Below the pieces are notes generated by a model. It saw only the letters and a program-made list of their open reading frames with translations. It made no database searches and was not told the DNA's origin. 64,000 nt of DNA from Micromonospora sp. WMMD882 (GTDB lineage Bacteria > Actinomycetota > Actinomycetes > Mycobacteriales > Micromonosporaceae), in NCBI RefSeq assembly GCF_027497255.1, contig NZ_CP114903.1, forward strand, positions 2,170,001 to 2,234,000, read 5' to 3'. The position numbers and the translations under genes were made by a program. This document shows, piece after piece, positions 1-8,333 of this stretch (within the stretch, counting starts at the first letter, position 1; each line of letters begins with the position of its first letter).

Positions 1-1577
1 GTGACCTCGGGCTCGCCCGCCAGGAGAGCCCGGGCGCGCTCCTCGGCCGCCTGGTCCGCCCCGGTCATCCGCCCGCCGTGCTGACGCAGGTGCTCCTCCC
101 AGGACGGCACCTGGTAGACCTCCACGAAACCGTGTTCCCGCTCCCCGGCCCGGAACAGGCCCCACCGCATCGCCCCGGTACGCCGCCGTGAGCGCCCCAC
201 CGCCCGCATCGCCTCGACGAACTCCGCCTGCCGCTCGGGCGGCACCGTGTAGGCCACGGTGACCAGCACCGGCCCGGTGCGCGGGTGCGCGGGCAGGGTC
301 AGGTGCGGCTCCGGCCAGTAGCTGGCCGGGTCCCGGTTGACGTCCCGGGTGTCGCGCAGCGGCCAGGCCAGCACGCTGACCGCGCACCCCGCCATCACCA
401 CCCCGGCCACGGCCAGCGCGACGACCAGACCGGCCAACTCGCCCAGCGCGCCCCAGGCGAGGGCGCCGAGCGCCTGCCCGCCGGCGAACACCATCTGGTA
501 GACCGACAGGCCGCGGGCCCGGACCCAGCCGGGCAGGAAGAGCTGCATGGCGGCGTTGACGCTGGAGAGGACGGTCATCCAGGCCAGCCCGGCGGGCAGC
601 AGCGCCACGGTGACCGCCACCGGCTGCGGCACCCAGGCCAGCACCAGCAGGGCGCCGGCGAAGACCAGCCCGGCCAGCAGCAGCAACTGGTTGCTGGACA
701 ACGCCAGACGCAGCCGGGGCAGCACCAGCGCGCCGGCGACCGCGCCGAGACCGAGGGCGGCCAGCAGCACGCCGTACCCGCTGGAGCCCATCGCCAGCCG
801 CCGGCTGGCGACCAGCGGCAGCAGCGCCCACAACGCGCTGCCCGGCACCACGAACAGGGCGGCGCGCAGCAGGATCCGGCGGACCACCGGGGAGTGCCGC
901 ACGTACCGGCCACCGGCGCGCAGCGCCGCGGTGAACCGTTCCGGCATCGGGCCGCCCTCGGGGCGGTCCGGCCGCCAGCGCAGCAGGGCCACCGCGAAGA
1001 CCGCGAAGGAGAACGCGTTGACGCCGAAGACCACGGCCACGCCGGCCTGCGCGACCAGCACCCCGGCCACCGCCGGGCCGACCGACCGGGCCAGGTTGAC
1101 GCTTATCGAGCCGAGCGCGGACGCGGAGACGATCTGCTCCCGGGGCACCAGCTCCGGGATGACCGCCTGCCAGGCCGGCAGGGTGAGCGCCTGCCCGACC
1201 CCGATGGCGAAGGTGAGGGTGAGCAGCAGCGCCGGCGGCATCCGACCGACGGCGGTCAGCACGGTCAGCAGGAGGCCCACCGCGGCGAGGAAGACCTGCA
1301 CGGCGATCAGCAGCCGACGCCTGTCGAAGGTGTCGGCCAACGCCCCGGCGGGCAGGGCGAGCAGCAGCACCGGGAGCATGCCGGCGGTCTGCACCAGAGC
1401 CACCAGGGTCGCCGCGCCGGGCTGGTCGACCAGGAGCCACTGGGCGCCCACGGTCTGCATCCAGGTGCCGACGTTGCTGGCCAGCACGGCCAGCCAGAGA
1501 CCGCGGAACGCGGTCAGCCGCAGCGGGGCCCAGGCCGATGCGCTCGGTGCGGGGACGTGTGGTGCGGGGACGCTCAC
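1..1577 (-). CDS. MFS exporter with C-terminal ABM-like domain (partial)
   Basis: Partial gene: the start is present and 525 codons are seen before the coding strand runs off the left edge. About the first 400 residues have the hydrophobic layout of a 12-helix major facilitator of the MFS_3/DHA3 drug-exporter type, with the loop motif GALADTFDRRR after the second helix. After the last helix a soluble segment of about 100 residues begins near VTVAYTVPPERQAEFVEAM and looks like an antibiotic-biosynthesis-monooxygenase (ABM) fold. The GTG at 1577 is chosen because the protein then begins just ahead of helix 1. It lies downstream of the protease gene on the same strand. Substrate cannot be read from sequence; export of a small hydrophobic compound is the family role. 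Confidence 0.85.
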   Translation of the reverse strand, partial: MSVPAPHVPAPSASAWAPLRLTAFRGLWLAVLASNVGTWMQTVGAQWLLVDQPGAATLVALVQTAGMLPVLLLALPAGALADTFDRRRLLIAVQVFLAAVGLLLTVLTAVGRMPPALLLTLTFAIGVGQALTLPAWQAVIPELVPREQIVSASALGSISVNLARSVGPAVAGVLVAQAGVAVVFGVNAFSFAVFAVALLRWRPDRPEGGPMPERFTAALRAGGRYVRHSPVVRRILLRAALFVVPGSALWALLPLVASRRLAMGSSGYGVLLAALGLGAVAGALVLPRLRLALSSNQLLLLAGLVFAGALLVLAWVPQPVAVTVALLPAGLAWMTVLSSVNAAMQLFLPGWVRARGLSVYQMVFAGGQALGALAWGALGELAGLVVALAVAGVVMAGCAVSVLAWPLRDTRDVNRDPASYWPEPHLTLPAHPRTGPVLVTVAYTVPPERQAEFVEAMRAVGRSRRRTGAMRWGLFRAGEREHGFVEVYQVPSWEEHLRQHGGRMTGADQAAEERARALLAGEPEV

Positions 1578-1628
1578 CGGGCGGACGGTACCCCGGGCCC
1601 GGGCGGGCAACCCCTCGTCGCGCGCGGA

Positions 1629-1658
1629 AGCGGGCCGCCGGGTGTCCGACGGCCCGCT
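1629..1658 (-). terminator. hairpin after protease gene
   Basis: A 9-bp stem (AGCGGGCCG with CGGCCCGCT) around a 12-nt loop lies between the protease stop and the transporter start. It has no U-tract, as is common in high-G+C actinobacteria. It would separate the protease transcript from the transporter. Confidence 0.5.
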
Positions 1659-1692
1659 CCGGGGTCGATCTACCGGATGATCCCGGTACGGA

Positions 1693-2745
1693 TCAGAAGA
1701 CGCTGACCCCGTAGACGCTCAGCGCCTCGGTGACCGGCTGGAAGTAGGTGGTGCCACCGGTGCGGCAGTTGCCGCTGCCGCCGGAGGTCAGGCCCAGCGC
1801 GGTGCCGCCGCTGAACAGCGAGCCGCCGCTGTCGCCCGGCTCGGCGCAGATGTTGGTACGGATCAGGCCGCTGACCCGGCCCTCGGCGTAGTTGACCGTG
1901 GCGTTGAGGGCGGACACCGAGCCGCTACGCAGACCGGTGGTGCTGCCGGAGCGCTGCGCCGACTGGCCGACGGTCGCGTTGGCGGCGCCGGTGATGTCCC
2001 GGGTGGTGCCGTTGTACAGCGACACGTTGCCGGCGGCGTTTGCCGAGTTGTTGTGCCGGACGATGCCGTAGTCGTTGCCGGGGAAGCTGGTGCCGGCGCG
2101 GGAGCCCAGCAGGCTGGTCTGGGCGGAGTTGCTGTACCAGCTCGACGAGATGTTGGTGCAGTGCCCGGCGGTCAGGAAGTAGTAGGTGCTGCCGCTGCGG
2201 ACGTTGAAGCCCAGCGAGCAGCGGCCGCCGCCACCGGCGTAGATGGCCTGGCCGCCCGAGATCCGGGTGCTCAGCACGCCGGCCTCGGTCTCGATCCGGA
2301 CCGTGCCGCCGAGCTTGGCGGTGACGGCCTTGACCTTCTCCAGCTTGGCGCCGGTGACGGTGCTGTCGACGGAGACCACGACCTGGTTGGTCACCGGGTC
2401 GCTCCACCAGGCGGTGCCCGGGACCCACACGGAGCGGTCCAGCTCGGTGGTGGCCCGCCGCAGCTCGGCGGCCCCCCGCTTGACGATCTTCGGAGTCGCG
2501 CCGGCGGCGGTGACCTGACGCGCGGCGGCGGCGTCGGTGACGGTCACGACCATCTTGCCGGTGGCGTCGGCGTAGACGCCGGCGGAGCGGTCACCGAGCC
2601 GTTCGGCCAGGCTGGCGGCGGCGTCGGCGGAGGCCGCGGCCGCGGGGGCGGCCTGGGCCGGCGCGCCGAGCAGCGTACCGGCGACCAGGGTTCCGGCGAA
2701 GGCGACGGTGGCGGCGCGGCGGAGAGTGGACCTCGTGGGTCGCAT
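1693..2745 (-). CDS. streptogrisin-like secreted serine protease (S1)
   Basis: A 350-residue preproprotease. Residues 1-32 are a signal peptide ending in PAQAA. Residues about 33-167 are a propeptide resembling the alpha-lytic-protease prosegment. The mature S1 chymotrypsin-fold domain starts near 168. The triad is visible as His195 (TAGHC), Asp225 (NDYGIV) and Ser306 (GDSGG), with cysteine pairs 176/196 and 300/327. The ATG at 2745 is preferred over the ATG at 2751 and a start at 2799 because GGAGG lies 6 nt before it. By family, the propeptide acts as a folding chaperone, is removed by autoprocessing, and the enzyme digests extracellular protein. The gene stands alone with its own promoter and terminator. 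Confidence 0.93.
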   Translation of the reverse strand: MRPTRSTLRRAATVAFAGTLVAGTLLGAPAQAAPAAAASADAAASLAERLGDRSAGVYADATGKMVVTVTDAAAARQVTAAGATPKIVKRGAAELRRATTELDRSVWVPGTAWWSDPVTNQVVVSVDSTVTGAKLEKVKAVTAKLGGTVRIETEAGVLSTRISGGQAIYAGGGGRCSLGFNVRSGSTYYFLTAGHCTNISSSWYSNSAQTSLLGSRAGTSFPGNDYGIVRHNNSANAAGNVSLYNGTTRDITGAANATVGQSAQRSGSTTGLRSGSVSALNATVNYAEGRVSGLIRTNICAEPGDSGGSLFSGGTALGLTSGGSGNCRTGGTTYFQPVTEALSVYGVSVF

Positions 2746-2834
2746 GTACATCCTCCAAAGAGGGGTGGGGGCACACCGTTCGGCAGTGCCCGGGACCACC
2801 CGACCGGCCTGGGGGAGCCGATCAGGTGAGCAGA

Positions 2835-2863
2835 AGTATTCACATATTTAAGTTCATCTGCAA
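2835..2863 (-). promoter_or_regulatory. candidate promoter for the secreted protease
   Basis: On the minus strand TTGCAG (2863-2858), a 17-nt spacer and AATACT (2840-2835) lie in the only AT-rich patch of the spacer, about 90 bp before the start codon. The match to a housekeeping promoter is fair. No operator is obvious. Confidence 0.35.
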
Positions 2864-2980
2864 GACCCTCTTTGCCCAGCTAGCCCGCAAGAATCCGGTA
2901 ACCCGCCAGCAACACCACCGCCCCCGATGATCGTCTATATTCCCCCACCCGCCCGCCCCCGGCCCCGCCGGAATGCCGAT

Positions 2981-3937
2981 CTAGGTCGACGCGCCGGAGG
3001 TGGGGGTGAGGCGGGCGGCGCGGGCGGCGCGCTTCTCCTCGAACCGGGACGCCTGCTGCTCCAGGGTGTCGAGGTGGGCGGCGATCTGGTCCCGGGCGGT
3101 CTCCCCGTCGGCGTCCAGGCCGGAGACGTTGAAGACGTCCCACTGGCGCAGCACCGGGGCGACCACGTCGTCACGGTGCTGGCGCAGGTCGTAGATGCCG
3201 GCCAACGCGATCGCCACCGACTTGCGGGCGAAACCCTCGATGCCCACCCCCGGCATCGAGAAGTCGCCCAGCACGTCGGCCACCGCGCGCATCGCCTGAC
3301 TGGGGGCCACCTCGAAGGCCGCGGCGAGCAGGTTGCGGTAGAACACCATGTGCAGGTTCTCGTCGGCGGCCACCCGGGCCAGCAGGGCCTCGCAGTTCGG
3401 GTCACCGGTCACCCGGCCGGTGTTGCGGTGCGAGATCCGGGTGGCCAACTCCTGGAACGACACGTACGCCAGCGAGTGCAGGACGTCGTCGTCGTGCGCG
3501 TTGGTGTAGCCGGCCGTCATGTGCACCATGCGGGCCCGCTCCAGAGCCACCGGATCGACCGCCCGGGTCACCGTCAGGTAGTCGCGGATGGCGGTGCCGT
3601 GCCGCCCCTCCTCGGCCGTCCACCGACCCACCCAGTGCCCCCAGGCCCCGTCCGGCCCGAACAACGTGGCGATCTGGTGGTGGTACGAGGGGAGGTTGTC
3701 CTCGGTGAGGAGGTTGACGATCAGCGCCGTCCGGGCCACCTCGGGGATGGTCGAGTCGGTCGGCGACCACGCCTCGCCGCCCAGCGGCCCGTCGAAGGTG
3801 CGCCCCTCGCTCCACGGCACGTACTCGTGCGGGAACCATTCCTTCGCCACGCTCAGGTGCCGGTTCAGGTTCTTCTCGACGACGGGTTCGAGTTCGATGA
3901 GCAGGGCGGTCTGGCTGAGCCTGGCGCTGGTCGTCAC
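2981..3937 (-). CDS. acyl-ACP desaturase (fatty acid desaturase 2 family)
   Basis: A 318-residue soluble di-iron desaturase of the plant stearoyl-ACP/mycobacterial DesA type. The two ExxH iron-binding motifs are present as E110-G-R-H113 and E193-N-L-H196, with further acidic ligands likely at E79 and E163. No membrane segments are seen. By family it introduces a cis double bond into acyl chains using O2 and reduced ferredoxin, tuning membrane fluidity. It is transcribed alone on the minus strand. Its upstream region carries a promoter whose start site would fall inside a 35-bp perfect palindrome, so tight repression, probably lipid-responsive, is likely. The regulator is not encoded in this window. 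Confidence 0.9.
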   Translation of the reverse strand: MTTSARLSQTALLIELEPVVEKNLNRHLSVAKEWFPHEYVPWSEGRTFDGPLGGEAWSPTDSTIPEVARTALIVNLLTEDNLPSYHHQIATLFGPDGAWGHWVGRWTAEEGRHGTAIRDYLTVTRAVDPVALERARMVHMTAGYTNAHDDDVLHSLAYVSFQELATRISHRNTGRVTGDPNCEALLARVAADENLHMVFYRNLLAAAFEVAPSQAMRAVADVLGDFSMPGVGIEGFARKSVAIALAGIYDLRQHRDDVVAPVLRQWDVFNVSGLDADGETARDQIAAHLDTLEQQASRFEEKRAARAARLTPTSGAST

Positions 3938-3947
3938 GAGTTCGTTC

Positions 3948-3982
3948 TCCCTACGGTGGCGTAACTTACGCCACCGTAGGGA
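3948..3982. promoter_or_regulatory. perfect palindromic operator upstream of desaturase
   Basis: TCCCTACGGTGGCGTAA (3948-3964) and its exact reverse complement TTACGCCACCGTAGGGA (3966-3982) are separated by a single C. The site begins 11 bp upstream of the desaturase start codon and abuts the putative -10. Size and symmetry suit a TetR-family dimer or dimer pair; which regulator binds is inference. Confidence 0.75.
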
Positions 3983-3983
3983 C

Positions 3984-4013
3984 TTTAACCCGTACGCGCG
4001 AGTAACGAGTCAA
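3984..4013 (-). promoter_or_regulatory. candidate promoter of the desaturase gene
   Basis: Minus strand TTGACT (4013-4008), an 18-nt spacer and GTTAAA (3989-3984). The -35 overlaps the hisS stop codon. The predicted start point lies within the palindrome at 3948-3982, the layout expected for repression by occlusion. Confidence 0.45.
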
Positions 4014-5341
4014 CTGACCAGCGGCGCGAGGTCCGCCCGGGGTGGGCCCCACTCCCCCGCGTCCGCCGTGACCTGTTCACCCGAGCGGATGTCCTTCACC
4101 TCGTCGGGCGCGCCGTCGACCCCGGGGAACCAGACGTACGGGATGCCGCGCCGCTCGGCGTACCGGATCTGCTTGCCGAACTTGGCGGCGGTCGGCGACA
4201 CCTCGCACGGGATCCCCCGGCCCCGCAGCGCCTGGGCGATCCGGTCGGTCTCCGCGCGCCGCTCCTCGGCCGGCACCGCCACCAGCACACACGTCGGCAC
4301 GCTGCGCGACACGGTCAGCCGGTCCGCGCCGAAGAGCAGGCCCAGCAGCCGGCTCACCCCGATCGAGATGCCCACCCCGGGGAACCGGCTCGCGCCGGCG
4401 CTGGCCAGGTTGTCGTACCGGCCGCCCGAGCAGATCGAGCCGAACCGCTCGAAGCCCTGCAACTGGGTCTCGTAGACCGTGCCGGTGTAGTAGTCGAGGC
4501 CCCGGGCGATGCGCAGGTCGGCAACGCAGAGCCCCGGGCTGTGCGCCGCCGCGGTCTCCACCACCCGGGTCAGCTCCTCGATGCCGGTGTCCAGCAGCGG
4601 GTGCGACACCCCGAGGGAGCGCACCTCGGCGGCGAAGGACGCGTCCGGGGCGGAGATCTGCGCCAGCGCCAGACACGCCTTCGCCTGCGACTCGCTCGCC
4701 CCGGCCGTCGCGCCGAGCAGCTCGACGACCCGGTCCGGGCCGATCTTGTCGAGCTTGTCGACGGCGCGCAGCGCGGCCTCCGGGTCGGTCAGCCCGACAC
4801 CCAGGTAGAAGCCCTCGCAGACCTTGCGGTTGTTCACCTGGATCCGCACCGGCGGGATCGGCAGGCCACGCAACGCGTCCCCGATCACCAGCGGCATCTC
4901 CGCCTCGTGGTGCGCGGCGAGCGTGTCCCGGTCGACGATGTCGATGTCGGCCTGGAGGAACTCCCGGTACCGGCCCTCCTGCGGGCGCTCGCCCCGCCAC
5001 ACCTTCTGGATCTGGTACCTGCGGAACGGGAACTGCAACTTCCCCGCGTTCTCCAGGACGTACCGGGCGAACGGCACGGTCAGGTCGAAGTGCAGGCCGA
5101 GGGCGTCGTCGGCGGCGGGGGCGGCGCCGTCCTCCTCGTGCAGCCGGCGGATCACGTAGACCTCCTTGGAGGTCTCCCCCTTGCGCAGGAGCTGGTCCAG
5201 CGGCTCCACCGCGCGGGTCTCCAGCGGCGCGAAACCGTACAGCTCGAAGGTGCCGCGGAGCCGGTCCAGGACGTACTGCTCGATCATGCGTTGCGACGGC
5301 GTCCACTCCGGGAAGCCGGAGATGGGCGTGGGCTTGCTCAT
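4010..5341 (-). CDS. hisS: histidyl-tRNA synthetase
   Basis: 443 residues, normal length for bacterial HisRS. Class II motif 2 spans about 106-133 (RRYQIQKVWRGERP), the histidine-specific HisA motif about 278-291 (ARGLDYYTGTVYE) and motif 3 about 322-335 (GVGISIGVSRL). A C-terminal anticodon-binding domain follows. It charges tRNA-His with ATP and histidine in the cytoplasm. The ATG at 5341 has AAGGAG at a good distance; the reading frame stays open far upstream, but that stretch overlaps the hydrolase gene. It follows the metallo-beta-lactamase hydrolase gene, as in mycobacteria, and a set of alternative hairpins precedes it. Confidence 0.97.
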   Translation of the reverse strand: MSKPTPISGFPEWTPSQRMIEQYVLDRLRGTFELYGFAPLETRAVEPLDQLLRKGETSKEVYVIRRLHEEDGAAPAADDALGLHFDLTVPFARYVLENAGKLQFPFRRYQIQKVWRGERPQEGRYREFLQADIDIVDRDTLAAHHEAEMPLVIGDALRGLPIPPVRIQVNNRKVCEGFYLGVGLTDPEAALRAVDKLDKIGPDRVVELLGATAGASESQAKACLALAQISAPDASFAAEVRSLGVSHPLLDTGIEELTRVVETAAAHSPGLCVADLRIARGLDYYTGTVYETQLQGFERFGSICSGGRYDNLASAGASRFPGVGISIGVSRLLGLLFGADRLTVSRSVPTCVLVAVPAEERRAETDRIAQALRGRGIPCEVSPTAAKFGKQIRYAERRGIPYVWFPGVDGAPDEVKDIRSGEQVTADAGEWGPPRADLAPLVS

Positions 5342-5371
5342 CGGTGCTCCTTGAACTCCCGCGCCGGCACG

Positions 5372-5411
5372 GCGCGGGGTGACGGCGCGACACCCCGCGC
5401 GCCGCGGGGTG
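5372..5411 (-). promoter_or_regulatory. mutually exclusive hairpins in the hisS leader
   Basis: Three segments can pair in two ways. GCGCGGGGTG (5372-5381) pairs with CACCCCGCGC (5391-5400). The same middle segment pairs instead with CGCGGGGTG (5403-5411). They lie between the hydrolase stop and the hisS start. This may be only a terminator with flanking repeats, or an attenuator-like switch. Confidence 0.4.
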
Positions 5412-5418
5412 CGCGCTC

Positions 5419-6138
5419 CTACCAGCCTCGGTCGGGGGTGGCCGGGCGCGCGCCGCCGGGACCGGCGGCCTGGATGAGGTACGGGTTGGTCGCGCGCTCC
5501 CGGCCGATCGTGGTCGCGGGCCCGTGGCCGGGCAGCACGACGGTGTCGTCGGCCAGCGGGAGGATCTTCTCCCGGAGGCTGGTCACCATCGTCGGCATGC
5601 TGCCGCCCGGCAGGTCGGTGCGGCCGATCGAGCCGGCGAAGAGCACGTCCCCGGAGAGACAGACCTGGTCGGCCTCCCAGGACGAGCCGGCGCCGGGCAA
5701 CCGGAACAGCACCGACCCGCCGGTATGGCCCGGCGCGTGGTCGACCGTGATCTCCAGCCCGGCCAGGCTGAGGGTGGCCCCGTCGGTCAGCTCGGCGACG
5801 TCCTCCGGCTCGGTGTACGGCAGGCGACCGCCGAAGAGCTGGGTGAGGTCCATGGAGAGCGCCTTGGCCGGGTCGGCCAGCAGCTCCCGGTCGTCGGGGT
5901 GGACGTACGCCGTGATGCCCCGCGCCCCGCAGACCGGGGCGACCGAGAAGGTGTGGTCGAGGTGGCCGTGGGTGAGCAGCACGGCGGCCGGATGCAGACG
6001 GTGCTCGGCGAGCAGGTCGTCGAGTCGGTCGACCACCCCGATGCCCGGGTCGACCACGACGCACTGCTCCCCCGGCGCGGTGGCGACCACGTAACAGTTG
6101 GTGCCGAAGGCGTCCGCGGGAAAGCCGGCCACGAACAA
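5419..6138 (-). CDS. metallo-beta-lactamase-fold hydrolase (glyoxalase II-like)
   Basis: 239 residues with the metal-binding signature THGHLDH (H57, H59, D61, H62), a later histidine in DHAPGHTGG, the bridging aspartate in LSGDVLF and the terminal histidine in LPGHGPAT. This is the glyoxalase II-like branch of the metallo-beta-lactamase fold, whose members hydrolyse thioesters or related bonds; the substrate is unknown. A TTG start at 6138 is chosen: GGGGAG lies 6 nt upstream and an in-frame TGA follows closely beyond, so no earlier start is possible; GTG at 6132 is the alternative. It precedes hisS, the same order as in M. tuberculosis (Rv2581c-Rv2580c). Confidence 0.88.
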   Translation of the reverse strand: MFVAGFPADAFGTNCYVVATAPGEQCVVVDPGIGVVDRLDDLLAEHRLHPAAVLLTHGHLDHTFSVAPVCGARGITAYVHPDDRELLADPAKALSMDLTQLFGGRLPYTEPEDVAELTDGATLSLAGLEITVDHAPGHTGGSVLFRLPGAGSSWEADQVCLSGDVLFAGSIGRTDLPGGSMPTMVTSLREKILPLADDTVVLPGHGPATTIGRERATNPYLIQAAGPGGARPATPDRGW

Positions 6139-6474
6139 CGTCCGCTCCCCTCACTCGGTGTCGTACCCTCCGCAGCCTATCCGGGCGGGGCGGCACGACG
6201 GGCACACCCACCCCGGGTGGGCACGACGACGCGGTCGGTGAGCGAGGGCGACAGAACCCTTGACCGACCTGGTACCCCACATTCCCAGCCGCTACCCGTA
6301 CACTCTGGCGGGCGTGTGGCGTGGCGCACGTGCGCGCCCCGGACACGAGGCACGGGCGTGCGCCCCGGGATCGTACCGGGACCGGGCGCGCCGCGACCGG
6401 AAGCGGGGCGCGCGTCGGGACGCTACCGGCGTCTCGTCCGCCGCGACGACCAGGGTAGAGGAAGGGGAGCGCGG
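6139..6474. other. divergent spacer with two -10 elements
   Basis: 336 bp between the hydrolase (minus) and the first cyclophilin gene (plus). TAGGCT on the minus strand (6179-6174) is a plausible -10 for the hydrolase gene. TACACT on the plus strand (6299-6304) is one for the cyclophilin, giving a leader of about 160 nt. Neither has a good -35. The leader is rich in GC inverted repeats. I see no supported gene in it. Confidence 0.4.
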
Positions 6475-7365
6475 GTGGCCTCCAGCAGGGACCGGCAGCG
6501 CAGGCTGGCACGGGAGAAGCTCGACCGGCAGATGGCCCGTCGGGCGGCCCGGGCGAAGCGCCGCCGGCAGATCCAGGCGGCGGTGGGCGCCGCGGTGGTG
6601 CTCGTCCTGATCGTGGTCGGCTCCGTGTGGGCCCTGGGCGGCTTCGACCGCGACCCCGCGGAGAACCAGGCCGCGCCGGACGTCTGCGCCTGGACCCCGC
6701 AGAACGCCGACGGCAACCCCAACCTGAAGGACGTCGGCACCCCGGCGACCAAGGACCTGCCCACCTCCGGCACCCGGCCGATGACCGTCACCACCAACCA
6801 GGGCGGTCCGGTCACCGTCGAGCTGGACCTCGCCGCCGCGCCGTGCGCCGCCGCGAGCATCGGGCACCTGGCCAGCCGGTCGTTCTACGACAACACCACC
6901 TGCCACGAGATCACCGCCGAGGGCGCGCTGCGGTGCGGCGACCCCAGCGGCACCGGCCTCGGCGGGCCCACCTACTCGTTCGTCAACGAGAGCGTCCCCA
7001 CCGCCCCGTCGCCCAGCCCGGCGGCCGGGCAGCCGCCCGCGTACCCGAAGGGCACGGTGGCGATGATCGCCAACCCGCCCGGCGCGAACGGCAGCCAGTT
7101 CCTGATCTTCTTCAAGGATTTCAGCCCGGCCGAGCCGGCGTACCCGGTCATCGGGAAGGTCACCGGCGGCCTCGACGTGGTGGAGAAGGTCGGCGCCCTG
7201 GAAACCGTGGACAATGGTTCCGGGGAGAAGGTCAAGCCGAAGACCGACGTGGTGATCCAGAGCCTCACCGTCGGCGAGCCGGCCACCACGCCGGAGGCCA
7301 CGCCGGCCCCCGCCCCGACCAGCCCGGCCGCCGGCACGCCGGCGGCCAGCCCGAACGCCGGCTGA
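6475..7365 (+). CDS. membrane-anchored cyclophilin-type peptidyl-prolyl isomerase
   Basis: 296 residues. A basic N-terminus is followed by one membrane segment (about 35-55) and then an extracytoplasmic cyclophilin domain with the core motifs ASIGHLASRSFYDN and NPPGANGSQFLIFF. The C-terminus is a Pro/Ala/Thr-rich tail. The family catalyses cis-trans isomerisation of Xaa-Pro bonds and would help fold exported proteins. The GTG at 6475 has AGGGGAG just upstream. The position next to relA matches mycobacterial ppiB. A paralogue follows within 60 bp. The canonical catalytic arginine stretch is not clear in this copy, so activity is uncertain. Confidence 0.88.
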   Translation: MASSRDRQRRLAREKLDRQMARRAARAKRRRQIQAAVGAAVVLVLIVVGSVWALGGFDRDPAENQAAPDVCAWTPQNADGNPNLKDVGTPATKDLPTSGTRPMTVTTNQGGPVTVELDLAAAPCAAASIGHLASRSFYDNTTCHEITAEGALRCGDPSGTGLGGPTYSFVNESVPTAPSPSPAAGQPPAYPKGTVAMIANPPGANGSQFLIFFKDFSPAEPAYPVIGKVTGGLDVVEKVGALETVDNGSGEKVKPKTDVVIQSLTVGEPATTPEATPAPAPTSPAAGTPAASPNAG

Positions 7366-7423
7366 CCGGAGCATCCACCCGAAACCCGCGGCGGTGACCG
7401 CCGAGACACGACGAGGAGTGACC

Positions 7424-8263
7424 GTGACGTCCACGAAAGAGCGGCAGCGCGCGGCGGCGCGGGCCCGACTCGAACGGGAGATGGCCGAGCGGGCCGCCAA
7501 GGCCCGTAAGCGTCGTCAGACGCAGGCGATCATCGGGGCCGGCGCGGCCCTGCTACTCGTCGTCGCCGGCACGGTGTGGCTCGTCGCCAGCCTCGGCGAC
7601 GACGACACCGACGCCACCAACACCGCCGCCGCCGGCACCTCCCTCTGCGTCTGGAACGAGGCGCCGGCGGAGCAGCGGACGCCGCAGACCAAGGACGTCG
7701 GGCTGCCCGGCACGCAGCAGCCGAACAAGGGCACCCAGATCATGACGATCGACACCAACCTGGGACCGATCACCGCCAAGCTCGACCTCGCCAAGGTGCC
7801 CTGCACGGCGGCCAGCTTCACCCACCTGGCCAGCAAGAACTTCTTCGACAACACCAAGTGCCACCGGCTGGTGACCGAGGGGCTGAAGGTGCTCCAGTGC
7901 GGTGACCCGAGCGCCACCGGCAAGGGCTACCGGGAGACCGACGGCACCGGCGGCCCGCACTACCGGTTCGCCGAGGAGAACCTGCCCACCGACGAGCGCC
8001 CGCCGTACCCGGAGGGCGTCATCGCGATGGCCAAGTCCAGCGAGCCGGGCAGCACGGGCAGCCAGTTCTTCATCGTGTACGGCGACTCGCAGCTCGACCC
8101 GAGCTACACCGTCCTCGGCACGATCACCGAGGGCATGGACATCGTCAAGAAGGTCGGCGCGGCCGGGCACGACAACGCGTTCGGCGAGAGCGCCGGGGGC
8201 GGTCACCCGAAGCTGGAGACCGTCATCAAGAAGCTCAGCATGAGCGAGATCCAGGGCGGCTGA
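7424..8263 (+). CDS. second membrane-anchored cyclophilin-type isomerase
   Basis: 279 residues, paralogous to the preceding gene along its whole length: basic N-terminus, one membrane segment near 35-57, then a cyclophilin domain with ASFTHLASKNFFDNTKCHRL and SSEPGSTGSQFFIVYG. This copy lacks the Pro-rich tail and keeps a more standard core. I place the start at GTG 7424, where GAGGAG lies 5 nt upstream; GTG 7418 or 7394 are alternatives. Probably co-transcribed with its neighbour and ended by the strong hairpin at 8274-8310. Role: folding of secreted or envelope proteins, inferred from family and anchor. Confidence 0.9.
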   Translation: MTSTKERQRAAARARLEREMAERAAKARKRRQTQAIIGAGAALLLVVAGTVWLVASLGDDDTDATNTAAAGTSLCVWNEAPAEQRTPQTKDVGLPGTQQPNKGTQIMTIDTNLGPITAKLDLAKVPCTAASFTHLASKNFFDNTKCHRLVTEGLKVLQCGDPSATGKGYRETDGTGGPHYRFAEENLPTDERPPYPEGVIAMAKSSEPGSTGSQFFIVYGDSQLDPSYTVLGTITEGMDIVKKVGAAGHDNAFGESAGGGHPKLETVIKKLSMSEIQGG

Positions 8264-8273
8264 CCGCGCTGGA

Positions 8274-8310
8274 CGAAGGGGCCCGCCGGCACAGCCGGCG
8301 GGCCCCTTCG
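8274..8310. terminator. bidirectional terminator between ppi and relA
   Basis: A perfect 17-bp stem (8274-8290 with 8294-8310) around a 3-nt loop. It is followed on the plus strand by GTTTT. It lies between the convergent cyclophilin and relA genes and can serve both. Confidence 0.85.
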
Positions 8311-8333
8311 CGCGTTTTCCGTGCCGGGCCGGG

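Noticed and set aside
285..1706. Plus-strand frame opposite the MFS gene
   Set aside because: Gln/Gly/Arg-rich translation, while the minus strand encodes a clear 12-helix transporter.
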